In this document: positions 32,675 to 40,306 of the stretch, piece after piece
Layout: the number at the start of each line of letters is the position of its first letter
How positions within the stretch are numbered: position 1 is the first letter of the stretch
Assembly (NCBI GenBank): GCA_009772935.1
Contig: WOUR01000014.1
Coordinates: forward strand, 62,001 to 126,000
Source of the DNA: Rhodospirillaceae bacterium
GTDB lineage: Bacteria; Pseudomonadota; Alphaproteobacteria; Reyranellales; Reyranellaceae
Length of the DNA stretch: 64,000 nucleotides
Direction of reading: 5' to 3'
Notes under the pieces: model-generated
What the model was told of the DNA's origin: nothing
What the model saw: only the letters and a program-made list of their open reading frames with translations
The model's database searches: none
Translations under genes and position numbers: made by a program

Positions 32675-33547
32675 ATGGCGAGGCGGTCGCAGGTCCATAT
32701 CGGCGTGTCGGGATGGCGCTACAAGCCATGGCGCAGGCAATTCTATCCAGAAGGCCTGCCGCAGAAGGACGAACTCGTCCATCTCGCCTCGGTCTTCTCG
32801 ACGGTCGAGATCAACGGCACTTTCTACAGCATGCAGACGCCCGACGCGTTCGCGCGCTGGGCCGACGAGACGCCCGAAGGCTTTGTCTTCGCGGTGAAGG
32901 GGCCACGCTTTCTTACGCACATGAAGCGCCTGCGTGATCCCGAGGCGCCCTTGGCCAACTTCATGGCGTCGGGTCTTCTGAGGCTTGGCCCGAAACTTGG
33001 CCCTGTCCTTTGGCAGTTGCCGCCGAACTTCCAGTTCGATCCGGAGCGTCTCGAAGCCTTCTTCGAACTCCTGCCGCGCGACACGGAGCAGGCGGTGCGG
33101 CTTGGTCGTCGCCACGACCACCGCCTGAAGTCGCGGGCTTGGCTGCGCGTGGAAAGCCGTCGGCCGATACGTCACGCGATCGAGATCCGGCACGAGAGCT
33201 TCCGCGATCCGGCCTTCATCGCCCTGTTGCGCAAGCATCGGATCGCGCTGGTCTGCGCCGACACGGTGGAGTGGCCGCTGCTCATGGATCTCACGGCGGA
33301 CTTCGTTTACTGCCGCCTGCACGGCGCGAGTGAACTCTACCGCAGCGCCTATAGCGCGGCGGAGCTTTCAAGGTGGGCCAAGCGGGTGCGCGCGTGGCGC
33401 GACGGCAGGCCCATGACCGACGGCACTTTTGCGGGGCCGCCGTTGAAGCGTCGGCAACGGCGCGACGTCTACGTCTACTTCGACAATACCGACAAGCTGC
33501 ATGCGCCCCAGGATGCGCGCGCCTTGATGCAGAAGCTGGAACGCTAG
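32675..33547 (+). CDS. DUF72 family protein
   Basis: A 290-residue TIM-barrel-like protein of the DUF72 (YecE) family. Signatures: VHIGVSGWRYKPWRRQFYP at the N-terminus, VEINGTFYSMQTP, FAVKGPRFLTH, EIRHESF and the C-terminal VYVYFDNTDK. The biochemical activity of the family is not established, although links to DNA repair and cell-cycle genes are often seen. Here it lies directly before a UdgX-type DNA glycosylase, two bases apart. Confidence 0.88.
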   Translation: MARRSQVHIGVSGWRYKPWRRQFYPEGLPQKDELVHLASVFSTVEINGTFYSMQTPDAFARWADETPEGFVFAVKGPRFLTHMKRLRDPEAPLANFMASGLLRLGPKLGPVLWQLPPNFQFDPERLEAFFELLPRDTEQAVRLGRRHDHRLKSRAWLRVESRRPIRHAIEIRHESFRDPAFIALLRKHRIALVCADTVEWPLLMDLTADFVYCRLHGASELYRSAYSAAELSRWAKRVRAWRDGRPMTDGTFAGPPLKRRQRRDVYVYFDNTDKLHAPQDARALMQKLER

Positions 33548-33549
33548 CA

Positions 33550-34155
33550 ATGGCGCGCGCGGCCGCGGAGCTGAAAAGCGTTGCCGAGGAGGCGAGGGCC
33601 TGCACGCGCTGCCCGCTTTATCGCAACGCCACACAGACCGTATTCGGCGAAGGCCCCGTCCACGCGAAGCTCATGCTGGTGGGCGAGCAGCCGGGCGACC
33701 AGGAGGACCTCGCGGGGCGGCCCTTCGTCGGCCCAGCCGGCAAGCTGCTGGACCGGGCGCTGGCCGAAGCCGGCATCGATCGCGGCAAGATCTACCTCAC
33801 CAACGCGGTGAAGCACTTCAAAAACGAGCCGCGCGGCAAGAAGCGGCTGCACAAGCGGCCGAACCGCTACGAGACCGAGGTCTGCAAGGTCTGGATCGAC
33901 AAGGAGATCTCGCTGGTCCGGCCGGTGATCATCCTAGCGCTGGGCGTCACCGCGGCGCAGAGCCTGACCGGGCGGCGCACCATTGTGCTGTCGCGCGAAC
34001 GTGGTCGGGTCCTGGAACTGCCCGGCGGGCATCGCGGCATGATGACGATCCACCCCTCGGCGCTGCTGCGGATGCCCGACGAGAGCGCACGCCGCGCGGG
34101 ATTCTTGGCCCTGGTGGCCGACCTTGGAGCGGCAGCGCGACTGGCCGAGGCATGA
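33550..34155 (+). CDS. udgX: UdgX-type uracil-DNA glycosylase
   Basis: A 201-residue uracil-DNA glycosylase superfamily protein. It has N-terminal Cys18 and Cys21 (CTRCPLYR) of the Fe-S cluster, motif GEQPGDQEDL (45-54), and the loop GKKRLHKRPN, which matches the UdgX-specific KRRIH signature. His101 would be the residue that forms a covalent bond to the abasic site in UdgX of Mycobacterium smegmatis. HPSALLR supplies the second catalytic motif. Start ATG 33550 follows the DUF72 stop by two bases; expected role is uracil capture or repair in DNA. Confidence 0.88.
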   Translation: MARAAAELKSVAEEARACTRCPLYRNATQTVFGEGPVHAKLMLVGEQPGDQEDLAGRPFVGPAGKLLDRALAEAGIDRGKIYLTNAVKHFKNEPRGKKRLHKRPNRYETEVCKVWIDKEISLVRPVIILALGVTAAQSLTGRRTIVLSRERGRVLELPGGHRGMMTIHPSALLRMPDESARRAGFLALVADLGAAARLAEA

Positions 34156-34241
34156 TGCGTTACTCAAGTGGTTGCGATCATTGACGAATCGGGCGTTACG
34201 CGCCAAAAGGGCGCGCGAAACTTGGGTGGAAAATCAATGGG

Positions 34242-34270
34242 TTGACGGGAGCGTTCGCGGTCCGTATTTT
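34242..34270 (+). promoter_or_regulatory. Candidate sigma-70-type promoter of rpmJ
   Basis: TTGACG (34242-34247), a 17-bp spacer and TATTTT (34265-34270). The predicted start site near 34277 gives a leader of about 50 nt before the L36 gene. It lies 86 bp after the UdgX stop. Confidence 0.6.
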
Positions 34271-34290
34271 CCGCCCGCTTTCGGAATTCA

Positions 34291-34313
34291 CCCCGGCCCG
34301 GCCGGGGCTTTTT
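34291..34313 (+). terminator. GC-rich hairpin with T tract in the rpmJ leader
   Basis: CCCCGGC (34291-34297), CCG loop, GCCGGGG (34301-34307), then CTTTTT. It looks like an intrinsic terminator but lies downstream of the rpmJ promoter and 14 bp before the rpmJ start, so it may act as a leader attenuator as well as ending readthrough from udgX. Confidence 0.6.
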
Positions 34314-34327
34314 GTTGAGTTAGGGCC

Positions 34328-34453
34328 ATGAAGATCCGTCATTCTCTCAAGTCGGTGAAGCTCCGTCACAAGGACTGCCGCATCGTGCGCCGCAAGGGCC
34401 GCGTCTACGTGATCAACAAGACCAACCCGCGCTTCAAGGCCCGCCAGGGCTGA
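34328..34453 (+). CDS. rpmJ: 50S ribosomal protein L36
   Basis: A 41-residue protein, [20 protein letters not shown] followed by [21 protein letters not shown] (quoted in parts), the alphaproteobacterial type of L36. Of the four zinc ligands of classical L36 only Cys17 remains, as in the zinc-independent form. It binds 23S rRNA in the large subunit. It stands alone between a promoter-plus-hairpin leader and a strong terminator, so it is a one-gene unit, not part of a ribosomal operon. Confidence 0.97.
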   Translation: MKIRHSLKSVKLRHKDCRIVRRKGRVYVINKTNPRFKARQG

Positions 34454-34475
34454 GGACGGCGTCGGCGTCTTGCTG

Positions 34476-34513
34476 AAAAAAGCGGCGGAGGCTTCGGCTT
34501 CCGCCGCTTTTTC
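34476..34513 (+). terminator. Intrinsic terminator after rpmJ
   Basis: AGCGGCGGA (34481-34489) pairs with TCCGCCGCT (34500-34508), with an inner GGCTTCGGCT loop, preceded by six A and followed by TTTTT. The symmetric A and T runs make it bidirectional in principle. Confidence 0.85.
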
Positions 34514-34533
34514 ATTTGGCGTATGAGCGAAGC

Positions 34534-36021
34534 ATGGAGATGCCGCCGCTCGATCCCGCCATTCTCGCCCGCCGATCGGAGATCGTCGCCGCGCTGCGCG
34601 CCATTGTTCCCGGCGAGGGTGTCATCGACGATCTCGACGGCATGCGCCCCTTCGAATGCGACGCGCTGTCGGCCTATCGGCAGATGCCGCTGGTCGTGGT
34701 GTTGCCCGAGACGGTCGCCCAGGTGGCCGCCATCCTGCGCTACTGCCAGGACAACAAGGTGAAGGTCGTGCCGCGCGGCGGCGGCACCTCGCTGTCGGGC
34801 GGCTCGATGCCTGTGGGCGACGCGATCCTGCTGGCCATGGGCAAGTTCAACCGCGTGCTCGAGATCGACTACGCCAACCGTTGCGCGAGAGTGCAGCCCG
34901 GCGTCACAAACCTCGGCGTCACCAAGGCGGTCGAGCACGAGGGCTTCTACTACGCGCCCGATCCCAGCTCGCAGATCGCCTGCTCGATCGGCGGCAACGT
35001 GGCGGAGAACTCCGGCGGCGTGCACTGCCTGAAGTACGGGCTCACCACCAACAACCTGCTCGGCATCGAGATGGTGCTGATGAACGGCGAGGTGGTGCGG
35101 CTGGGTGGCAAGCATCTCGATTCCGGCGGCTACGACCTGCTCGGCCTGATGACCGGCTCGGAAGGTCTCTTAGGCGTGGTCACCGAAGTGACGGTCCGGC
35201 TGCTGCGCAAGCCCTCGACCGCCCGCGCCGTGCTGCTGGGCTTCCCGACCGAGGCCGGCGCCGCCGACTGCGTCGCTGCCGTCATCGCCTCGGGCATCAT
35301 CCCCGGCGGCATGGAGATGATGGACAAGGAGGCGACCAAGTGCGCCGAGGCCTATGTCGGCGCGGGGTACCCGCTCGATGCCGAGGGGCTGTTGATCGTC
35401 GAGCTCGACGGCCCGCCGGTCGAGGTCGACTACCTGGTTGAGCGGGTGGCCGAGATCGCCAAAGGCCGCGGCGCCACGACCATCAGGGTCAGCCACGACG
35501 AGCAGGAGCGGGTGCTGTTCTGGGCCGGTCGCAAGGCCGCATTCCCCGCCGTCGGCCAGATCTCGCCCGACTACATGTGCCTCGATGGCTCGGTGCCGCG
35601 CGGAAAACTGGTCGAGGTGCTGGCCGAGATGCGGCGCCTCTCGAAGCAGTATGGTTTGCGGGTCGTGAACGTCTTCCATGCCGGCGACGGCAATCTCCAT
35701 CCGCTGATCCTGTTCGACGCCAACGATCCCGACGAGCTCAGGCGCTGCGAGGAGTTGGGCGCCGACATCCTGCGGCTCTGCGTGCGGGTCGGTGGCGTGC
35801 TGACCGGCGAGCACGGCGTCGGCATCGAGAAGCGCGACCTGATGGGCGTGCAGTTCACCGAGATCGACCTCGACCAGCAGATGCGCGTGAAATGCGCCTT
35901 CGATCCCGATCACCTGCTCAACCCCGGCAAGGTGTTCCCCAAGCTGCGCCGCTGCGCCGAACTTGGCCGCCTCGTCGTGACGCAGAACAACATCCCGTTC
36001 CCCGACATCCCGCGGTTTTGA
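34534..36021 (+). CDS. glcD: Glycolate oxidase subunit GlcD (FAD-linked oxidase)
   Basis: The flavin subunit of glycolate oxidase, which oxidises glycolate to glyoxylate. It has 495 residues. FAD-binding PCMH domain: VVPRGGGTSLSGGSMP and PDPSSQIACSIGGNVAENSG; C-terminal substrate domain: NVFHAGDGNLHPLI and LTGEHGVGIEKRD with conserved His residues. The length is normal. ATG 34534 is preferred; a TTG six codons upstream is in frame. It is the first gene of glcDEF; a palindromic repeat separates it from glcE. No glcC regulator is adjacent. Confidence 0.93.
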   Translation: MEMPPLDPAILARRSEIVAALRAIVPGEGVIDDLDGMRPFECDALSAYRQMPLVVVLPETVAQVAAILRYCQDNKVKVVPRGGGTSLSGGSMPVGDAILLAMGKFNRVLEIDYANRCARVQPGVTNLGVTKAVEHEGFYYAPDPSSQIACSIGGNVAENSGGVHCLKYGLTTNNLLGIEMVLMNGEVVRLGGKHLDSGGYDLLGLMTGSEGLLGVVTEVTVRLLRKPSTARAVLLGFPTEAGAADCVAAVIASGIIPGGMEMMDKEATKCAEAYVGAGYPLDAEGLLIVELDGPPVEVDYLVERVAEIAKGRGATTIRVSHDEQERVLFWAGRKAAFPAVGQISPDYMCLDGSVPRGKLVEVLAEMRRLSKQYGLRVVNVFHAGDGNLHPLILFDANDPDELRRCEELGADILRLCVRVGGVLTGEHGVGIEKRDLMGVQFTEIDLDQQMRVKCAFDPDHLLNPGKVFPKLRRCAELGRLVVTQNNIPFPDIPRF

Positions 36022-36044
36022 GAGTGTTGCATCTCGCCTTCATC

Positions 36045-36108
36045 GGAGCGCGCAACTCCAGTTGCGCTCATGCTCATGAAAGAATGCGCAACTGGAGTTG
36101 CGCGCTCC
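36045..36108. repeat. Dispersed palindromic repeat, copy 2
   Basis: Left arm 36045-36069 and right arm 36086-36108 pair over 23 bp without mismatch around a 16-nt loop. Each arm (GCGCAACTCCAGTTGCGC core) is itself an inverted repeat. It is closely related to 4110-4183. Its right end stops one base before the glcE ATG, so the right arm also provides the GGAG-like upstream context of that gene and would be transcribed within the glc operon. Confidence 0.85.
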
Positions 36109-36109
36109 C

Positions 36110-37279
36110 ATGACGAACACGATCAAGCCGCGCGACGCCAAGGAGCTGCGGCAGGCGGTGGAGTGGGCCCTGGGCGAGGGTGTTACGCTCGACGTGCGGG
36201 GCGAGGGCAGCAAGCTCGCGCTCGGGCAGCCGATGCAGTGTGCCCAGGTCCTCGACCTGTCGGGCCTTTCAGGCATCGTCGACTATGCGCCCGAGGAGCT
36301 GGTTGTCACCCTGCGCGCCGGCACGGCGATGCGCGAGGTCGAGGCGCTGCTGGCTCAGCGCAACCAGATGCTGGCCTTCGAGCCGCCGGACCTCGGCCCT
36401 CTGCTCGGCCGGGCACCGGGGCAGGGCACGCTGGTGGGCGCCGTGATGGGCAATCTTGCGGGCTCACGCCGCCTCTCGGCCGGGGCGGCGCGCGATCACC
36501 TGCTGGGCTTCAGCGGCGTCAACGGACGCGGCGAGGCCTTCAAGTCCGGCGGCCGTGTGATGAAGAACGTCACCGGCTACGATCTCTCCAAGGTGCTTGC
36601 GGGCTCCTGGGGAACGCTCGCCGTGCTGGACGAGGTGTCGGTGAAGGTTCTGCCGGCGCCCGACCAGACGGCGACGCTGATGCTGCTCGGCCTCGATGAC
36701 GCGGCGGCCGTGCGCGCGATGTGCGCGGCGATGGGCAGCCCGCACGAAGTCTCGGGCGCGGCGCACCTGCCGGGCCGCACGGCGCTGCGCCTCGAAGGCG
36801 TGGCGCCCTCGGTCGAGGCGCGGCTCAAGGGCCTGCGCGACCTAATGGCCGATGCCGGTGCGAAGATGGAGGAACTAGGCACGCTGGAGAGCCGGACCTT
36901 CTGGCGCGAGGTCCGGGACGTGGCGCCGCTGAACGCGACGCCCGAAGAAATCGTCTGGAAGATTTCCTGTCCGCCGACCGAAGGCCCCGCGATCCTGGCG
37001 CGCATCAAGACGCAGCGTCCCGCCGCTCGGGCTTTCTACGACTGGTCGGGCGGCCTGATCTGGCTCGCGCTGCCGCCTACGGCAGATGCCGATCACGCGA
37101 TCGTTCGCGGCGCGCTCGGCGCGACCGGCGGTCACGCGACGCTGATCCGCGCCCCGGAGGCCATGCGTGCCGCGGTGCCGGTGTTCCAGCCACAGTCGCC
37201 CGCGCTCGCGGCCCTGGCTGCGCGGGTGAAGGAAAGCTTCGACCCCAAGGGTCTCTTCAATCCGGACCGGATGGGCTGA
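36110..37279 (+). CDS. glcE: Glycolate oxidase subunit GlcE
   Basis: The second FAD-binding subunit of glycolate oxidase, 389 residues. It opens IKPRDAKELRQAVEWALGEG and has a PCMH-type FAD domain (LDVRGEGSKLALGQPM; GQGTLVGAVMGNLAGSRR; KNVTGYDLSKVLAGSWGTL). The C-terminal FDPKGLFNPDRM matches the end of the GlcD/GlcE family. ATG 36110 was chosen over an in-frame ATG four codons upstream because that start would be inside the palindromic repeat. glcF begins one base after its stop. Confidence 0.92.
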   Translation: MTNTIKPRDAKELRQAVEWALGEGVTLDVRGEGSKLALGQPMQCAQVLDLSGLSGIVDYAPEELVVTLRAGTAMREVEALLAQRNQMLAFEPPDLGPLLGRAPGQGTLVGAVMGNLAGSRRLSAGAARDHLLGFSGVNGRGEAFKSGGRVMKNVTGYDLSKVLAGSWGTLAVLDEVSVKVLPAPDQTATLMLLGLDDAAAVRAMCAAMGSPHEVSGAAHLPGRTALRLEGVAPSVEARLKGLRDLMADAGAKMEELGTLESRTFWREVRDVAPLNATPEEIVWKISCPPTEGPAILARIKTQRPAARAFYDWSGGLIWLALPPTADADHAIVRGALGATGGHATLIRAPEAMRAAVPVFQPQSPALAALAARVKESFDPKGLFNPDRMG

Positions 37280-37280
37280 C

Positions 37281-38600
37281 GTGCAAACCAACTTCACCCT
37301 GGCCCAGCTTGCCGATCCCGAGAACGCGCGCAGCGAGCATATCCTGCGCAAGTGCGTGCATTGCGGCTTCTGCACCGCCACCTGTCCGACCTTCGTGCTG
37401 CTTGGCGACGAGCGCGACAGTCCGCGCGGGCGCATCTACCTCATCAAGGCGATGCTCGAGGGCGACCGCGCGCCCACGATGCAGGAGGTCCGGCACGTTG
37501 ACCGCTGCCTGTCGTGCCTCTCCTGCATGACGACCTGCCCGTCGGGCGTGAATTACATGCACTTGGTCGATCACGGCCGCCATCGCATCGAGGAGACCTA
37601 TACGCGGGCGCCGGCCGATCGCTTCATGCGCGGCTTGCTTGCCTGGCTGATGCCGCGGCCCACGGCGTTCCGCTGGGCCATGGTGCTGGGACGGCTCGCC
37701 AAGCCGCTGGCGCCGCTGCTGCCGGCGACAAGCACCGATCCCGGCGGCGCCACCTTCCTGCGCCGCCTGCGCGCCATGCTCGACGCGGTGCCGGCACGCG
37801 TCCACGGTCCGTCGCCGGTCGACCGGCCGCAGACTTTTCCGGCGAAGGGCCTGCGCCGCAAGCGCGTGGCGCTGATGCCGGGCTGCGGCCAGCAGGTGCT
37901 GGCGCCCGAAGTGAACGAGGCGACGGTACGGCTGCTGACGCGCCACGACATCGAGGTGGTGAACGTCGCCGGCTCGGGCTGCTGCGGCTCCTCCGTGCTC
38001 CATGTCGGGCGCAACGAGCAGGCGATTGCGCTGGCCAAGGCCAACATCACCGCCTGGCTACGCGAGATGGACGGTGCCGGTCTCGATGCCATCGTGATCA
38101 ACGCCTCGGGTTGCGGCACGACGGTCAAGGACTATGGCAACATGCTGGCCGCTGAGCCGGAATGGCACGAGAAGGCTCTACAGGTGGCGAGCCTCGCCAG
38201 GGACGTGAGCGAAGTGATGGCCGAGGTCGGCCTCGTGAACGTCGAGCCCAAGGGCCTCACCGTTGCTTATCATTCGGCCTGCTCGATGCAGCACGGCCAG
38301 AAGGTGATCGAACAGCCCAAGCGGCTGCTGCGCGATGCCGGCTTCGTCGTGAAGGATGTGCCCGAGGGTCATCTCTGCTGCGGCTGGGCCGGCACCTACC
38401 AGGTGCTGCAACCCGAACTGTCGCGCCGCCTGCGTGATCGGAAGGTGGCCAACATCGAGAGCATGAGGCCTGACGTGATCGCGGCCGGCAACTTCGGCTG
38501 CATCGGCAACATCGCCTCGGGCACCGGCATACCGATTGCACATACGGTCGAGCTGCTTGACTGGGCGACCGGCGGGCCCAAGCCGGCAGCGCTCGGCTAG
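37281..38600 (+). CDS. glcF: Glycolate oxidase iron-sulfur subunit GlcF
   Basis: The electron-transfer subunit, 439 residues. Two 4Fe-4S ferredoxin motifs are at CVHCGFCTATCPTF and CLSCLSCMTTCPSG. Two C-terminal cysteine-rich CCG domains contain GSGCCGSS and HLCCGWAGTY. Start is GTG. Its TAG stop overlaps the convergent MarR stop: the four bases CTAG (38597-38600) hold both stops. Confidence 0.94.
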   Translation: MQTNFTLAQLADPENARSEHILRKCVHCGFCTATCPTFVLLGDERDSPRGRIYLIKAMLEGDRAPTMQEVRHVDRCLSCLSCMTTCPSGVNYMHLVDHGRHRIEETYTRAPADRFMRGLLAWLMPRPTAFRWAMVLGRLAKPLAPLLPATSTDPGGATFLRRLRAMLDAVPARVHGPSPVDRPQTFPAKGLRRKRVALMPGCGQQVLAPEVNEATVRLLTRHDIEVVNVAGSGCCGSSVLHVGRNEQAIALAKANITAWLREMDGAGLDAIVINASGCGTTVKDYGNMLAAEPEWHEKALQVASLARDVSEVMAEVGLVNVEPKGLTVAYHSACSMQHGQKVIEQPKRLLRDAGFVVKDVPEGHLCCGWAGTYQVLQPELSRRLRDRKVANIESMRPDVIAAGNFGCIGNIASGTGIPIAHTVELLDWATGGPKPAALG

Positions 38601-39109
38601 TCGCGCTGCTCGAGATCGCCCAGCAGTCGGGCGAGCAATGTTGCCAGTTGCCGCCGCTCGTCATCGCCGAGCGCGCTGAGCAGTTCGGCTTCGAGGTTCA
38701 TGTCCTCGGCGAACGCGGTGTCGATGGTCTTCACGCCGGCCGCGGTGAGCTGCACCAACGCGCTCCGCCGATCGGTCTCGGACACGACCCGCTCGATGAA
38801 GCCCTTCTTTTCCAGCCGGTTGAGGCGATCGGTCAGGCCTCCCGAGGTGATCATTAGCGACTGGTAGAGTTCAGTCGGCCGCTGGCGGTAGGGGGCACCC
38901 GATCGGCGCAGCGTCGCCAGGACGTCGAATTCACCGGTATCGAGGTTGTGCCGCGTGAAGACGGGTTCGATCCATTTCCGGCTGAGGCGAACCAGTCGGT
39001 TGGCTCGCGACAGGATCTCCATGCCGTCGAGCGGGACGTCGGGCGTCTCGCGCCGTCGGCGTGCGACCAACCGGCCGGTCCGATCCGACTGTTCAGGAAA
39101 ATTCGTCAT
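38597..39109 (-). CDS. MarR family transcriptional regulator
   Basis: A 170-residue winged-helix regulator. FTRHNLDTGEFDVLATLRRSG, then SLMITSGGLTDRLNRLEKKG (recognition helix) and the wing ERVVSETDRRSALVQLT are the standard MarR elements (first quoted as FTRHNLDTGEFDVLATL). It is divergent from a cupin gene; two TATCTT-type palindromes lie in the 80-bp gap, so it probably represses itself and the cupin gene. Confidence 0.92.
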   Translation of the reverse strand: MTNFPEQSDRTGRLVARRRRETPDVPLDGMEILSRANRLVRLSRKWIEPVFTRHNLDTGEFDVLATLRRSGAPYRQRPTELYQSLMITSGGLTDRLNRLEKKGFIERVVSETDRRSALVQLTAAGVKTIDTAFAEDMNLEAELLSALGDDERRQLATLLARLLGDLEQRD

Positions 39110-39130
39110 CAGGAGATTCTAGAGGGCCGG

Positions 39131-39174
39131 TATCTTGACATCAAGACAAATGGCTATATCTTAACGTCAAGATA
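39131..39174. promoter_or_regulatory. Two MarR-type operators overlapping the cupin promoter
   Basis: TATCTTGACATCAAGACA (39131-39148) and TATCTTAACGTCAAGATA (39157-39174), near-perfect palindromes with centres 26 bp apart. On the plus strand TTGACA (39135-39140) and TATCTT (39157-39162), 16 bp apart, could be the -35 and -10 of the cupin gene, so bound repressor would block polymerase. Confidence 0.75.
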
Positions 39175-39189
39175 AATGGAGGACTTCTC

Positions 39190-39636
39190 ATGACTGCTGC
39201 CAACATCACCGAATCTCCGATCCAGACCACGGACTTGCCATGGATGCCGCTGGGGCAGGGCGTATCGGCTCGACCGCTCCACTTCCGCGGCGAGGAGCGC
39301 ACCCTGCAGCTCCGCGTGGAGCCCGGAGTCCGCATTCCGCTTCATCGCCACGACGGCCATGTTCATGCGTTGGGCCTGTCCGGTCGCCGCCGGCTGGGCG
39401 ACGGCAGCGTTGCGGGACCGGGCGACTACGTATTCGAGCCCGCCGGTAACGTCGACAGCTGGGGGTGCGAGGGCGACGAGCCGTGCATCGTGCAGATCAC
39501 CATGACCGGCCGACTGACCTATCTCGATGCCGATGGCGGCGACGGTGTCTGGACCGACACGCCGAAGCTTCGTCAGCAGTATCTGCAATGGTGCGGAGAT
39601 CGCGGTATCGCGCCCTGGGTCCGCGGAGCAGACTGA
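39190..39636 (+). CDS. Cupin protein (2,4'-dihydroxyacetophenone dioxygenase-like)
   Basis: A 148-residue cupin. Metal motif VRIPLHRHDGHVHALGLSG, with His residues, and motif 2 GPGDYVFEPAGNVDSWGCEG (first quoted as IPLHRHDGHVHALGL) are present. The layout resembles cupins related to 2,4'-dihydroxyacetophenone dioxygenase and acetylacetone-cleaving enzymes. It is divergent from, and probably repressed by, the neighbouring MarR protein, which suggests induction by a phenolic or similar small compound. Enzyme activity is an inference. Confidence 0.85.
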   Translation: MTAANITESPIQTTDLPWMPLGQGVSARPLHFRGEERTLQLRVEPGVRIPLHRHDGHVHALGLSGRRRLGDGSVAGPGDYVFEPAGNVDSWGCEGDEPCIVQITMTGRLTYLDADGGDGVWTDTPKLRQQYLQWCGDRGIAPWVRGAD

Positions 39637-39671
39637 CCGGCGCTGCCTTCGGGATTGCCTCGGGTTCATCG

Positions 39672-40268
39672 ATGACGCTCCTTCGCGCTTGCCTTGTCGT
39701 CCTTCTCGGCCTGATGCTCGGGGCCAACGTGCAGGCGCAGAGCGCCGGGAGCGGCACCATGCTCGACACCCTGTTCATCAAGCTGCAGAGCGCCACCGAT
39801 CCGTCTGCCATCAAATCGCTGGAGGCGGCGATCTGGGAGCAGTGGGTGATGGTCCCCGACATGAGCCAGCGCGCGCTGATGGTGCGCGGCATCGCTGAGA
39901 TGCAGCAGCAGGAGCTGAAGGCCTCGATCGAGACCTTCACCCGCCTGATCGACATTGCGCCCGATCTTTCGGAGGCCTGGAACAAGCGCGCGACGGCGCA
40001 CTGGCTGATGGGCAACTTCCCGGCATCGCTGGCCGACATCTGCGAGACGGTGAAGCGCGAGCCGCGTCATTTCGGTGCCTATTCCGGGCTCGGCATGATC
40101 CGCGCGGAAATGGGCGAGAATGCGCGCGCCGTCGCCGCCTTCGAAATGGCGCGCCGATGGAATCCGCACATCGCGGGAATCGACGGCGAGATCGAGCGGT
40201 TGAAGGCTTTGGGCGGAGGCGAGGGGAGCGATGCCGATCCGCTGGGTTGCGGCCGGCCCTCGACGTAG
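39672..40268 (+). CDS. Secreted TPR-domain protein
   Basis: A 198-residue protein with a signal peptide (MTLLRACLVVLLGLMLGAN, ending at VQAQ) followed by tetratricopeptide-like repeats in about residues 75-185 (IETFTRLIDIAPDLSEAWNK; FPASLADICETVKREPRHFG; ARAVAAFEMARRWNPH). Likely periplasmic, with a protein-protein binding role. It lies 35 bp downstream of the cupin gene. The frame is open from 39465, but that segment overlaps the cupin gene and lacks a signal sequence. Confidence 0.82.
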   Translation: MTLLRACLVVLLGLMLGANVQAQSAGSGTMLDTLFIKLQSATDPSAIKSLEAAIWEQWVMVPDMSQRALMVRGIAEMQQQELKASIETFTRLIDIAPDLSEAWNKRATAHWLMGNFPASLADICETVKREPRHFGAYSGLGMIRAEMGENARAVAAFEMARRWNPHIAGIDGEIERLKALGGGEGSDADPLGCGRPST

Positions 40269-40306
40269 GTCAAAGTCACCGCACGTTCAGATTCGGGAGT
40301 TGGTGA

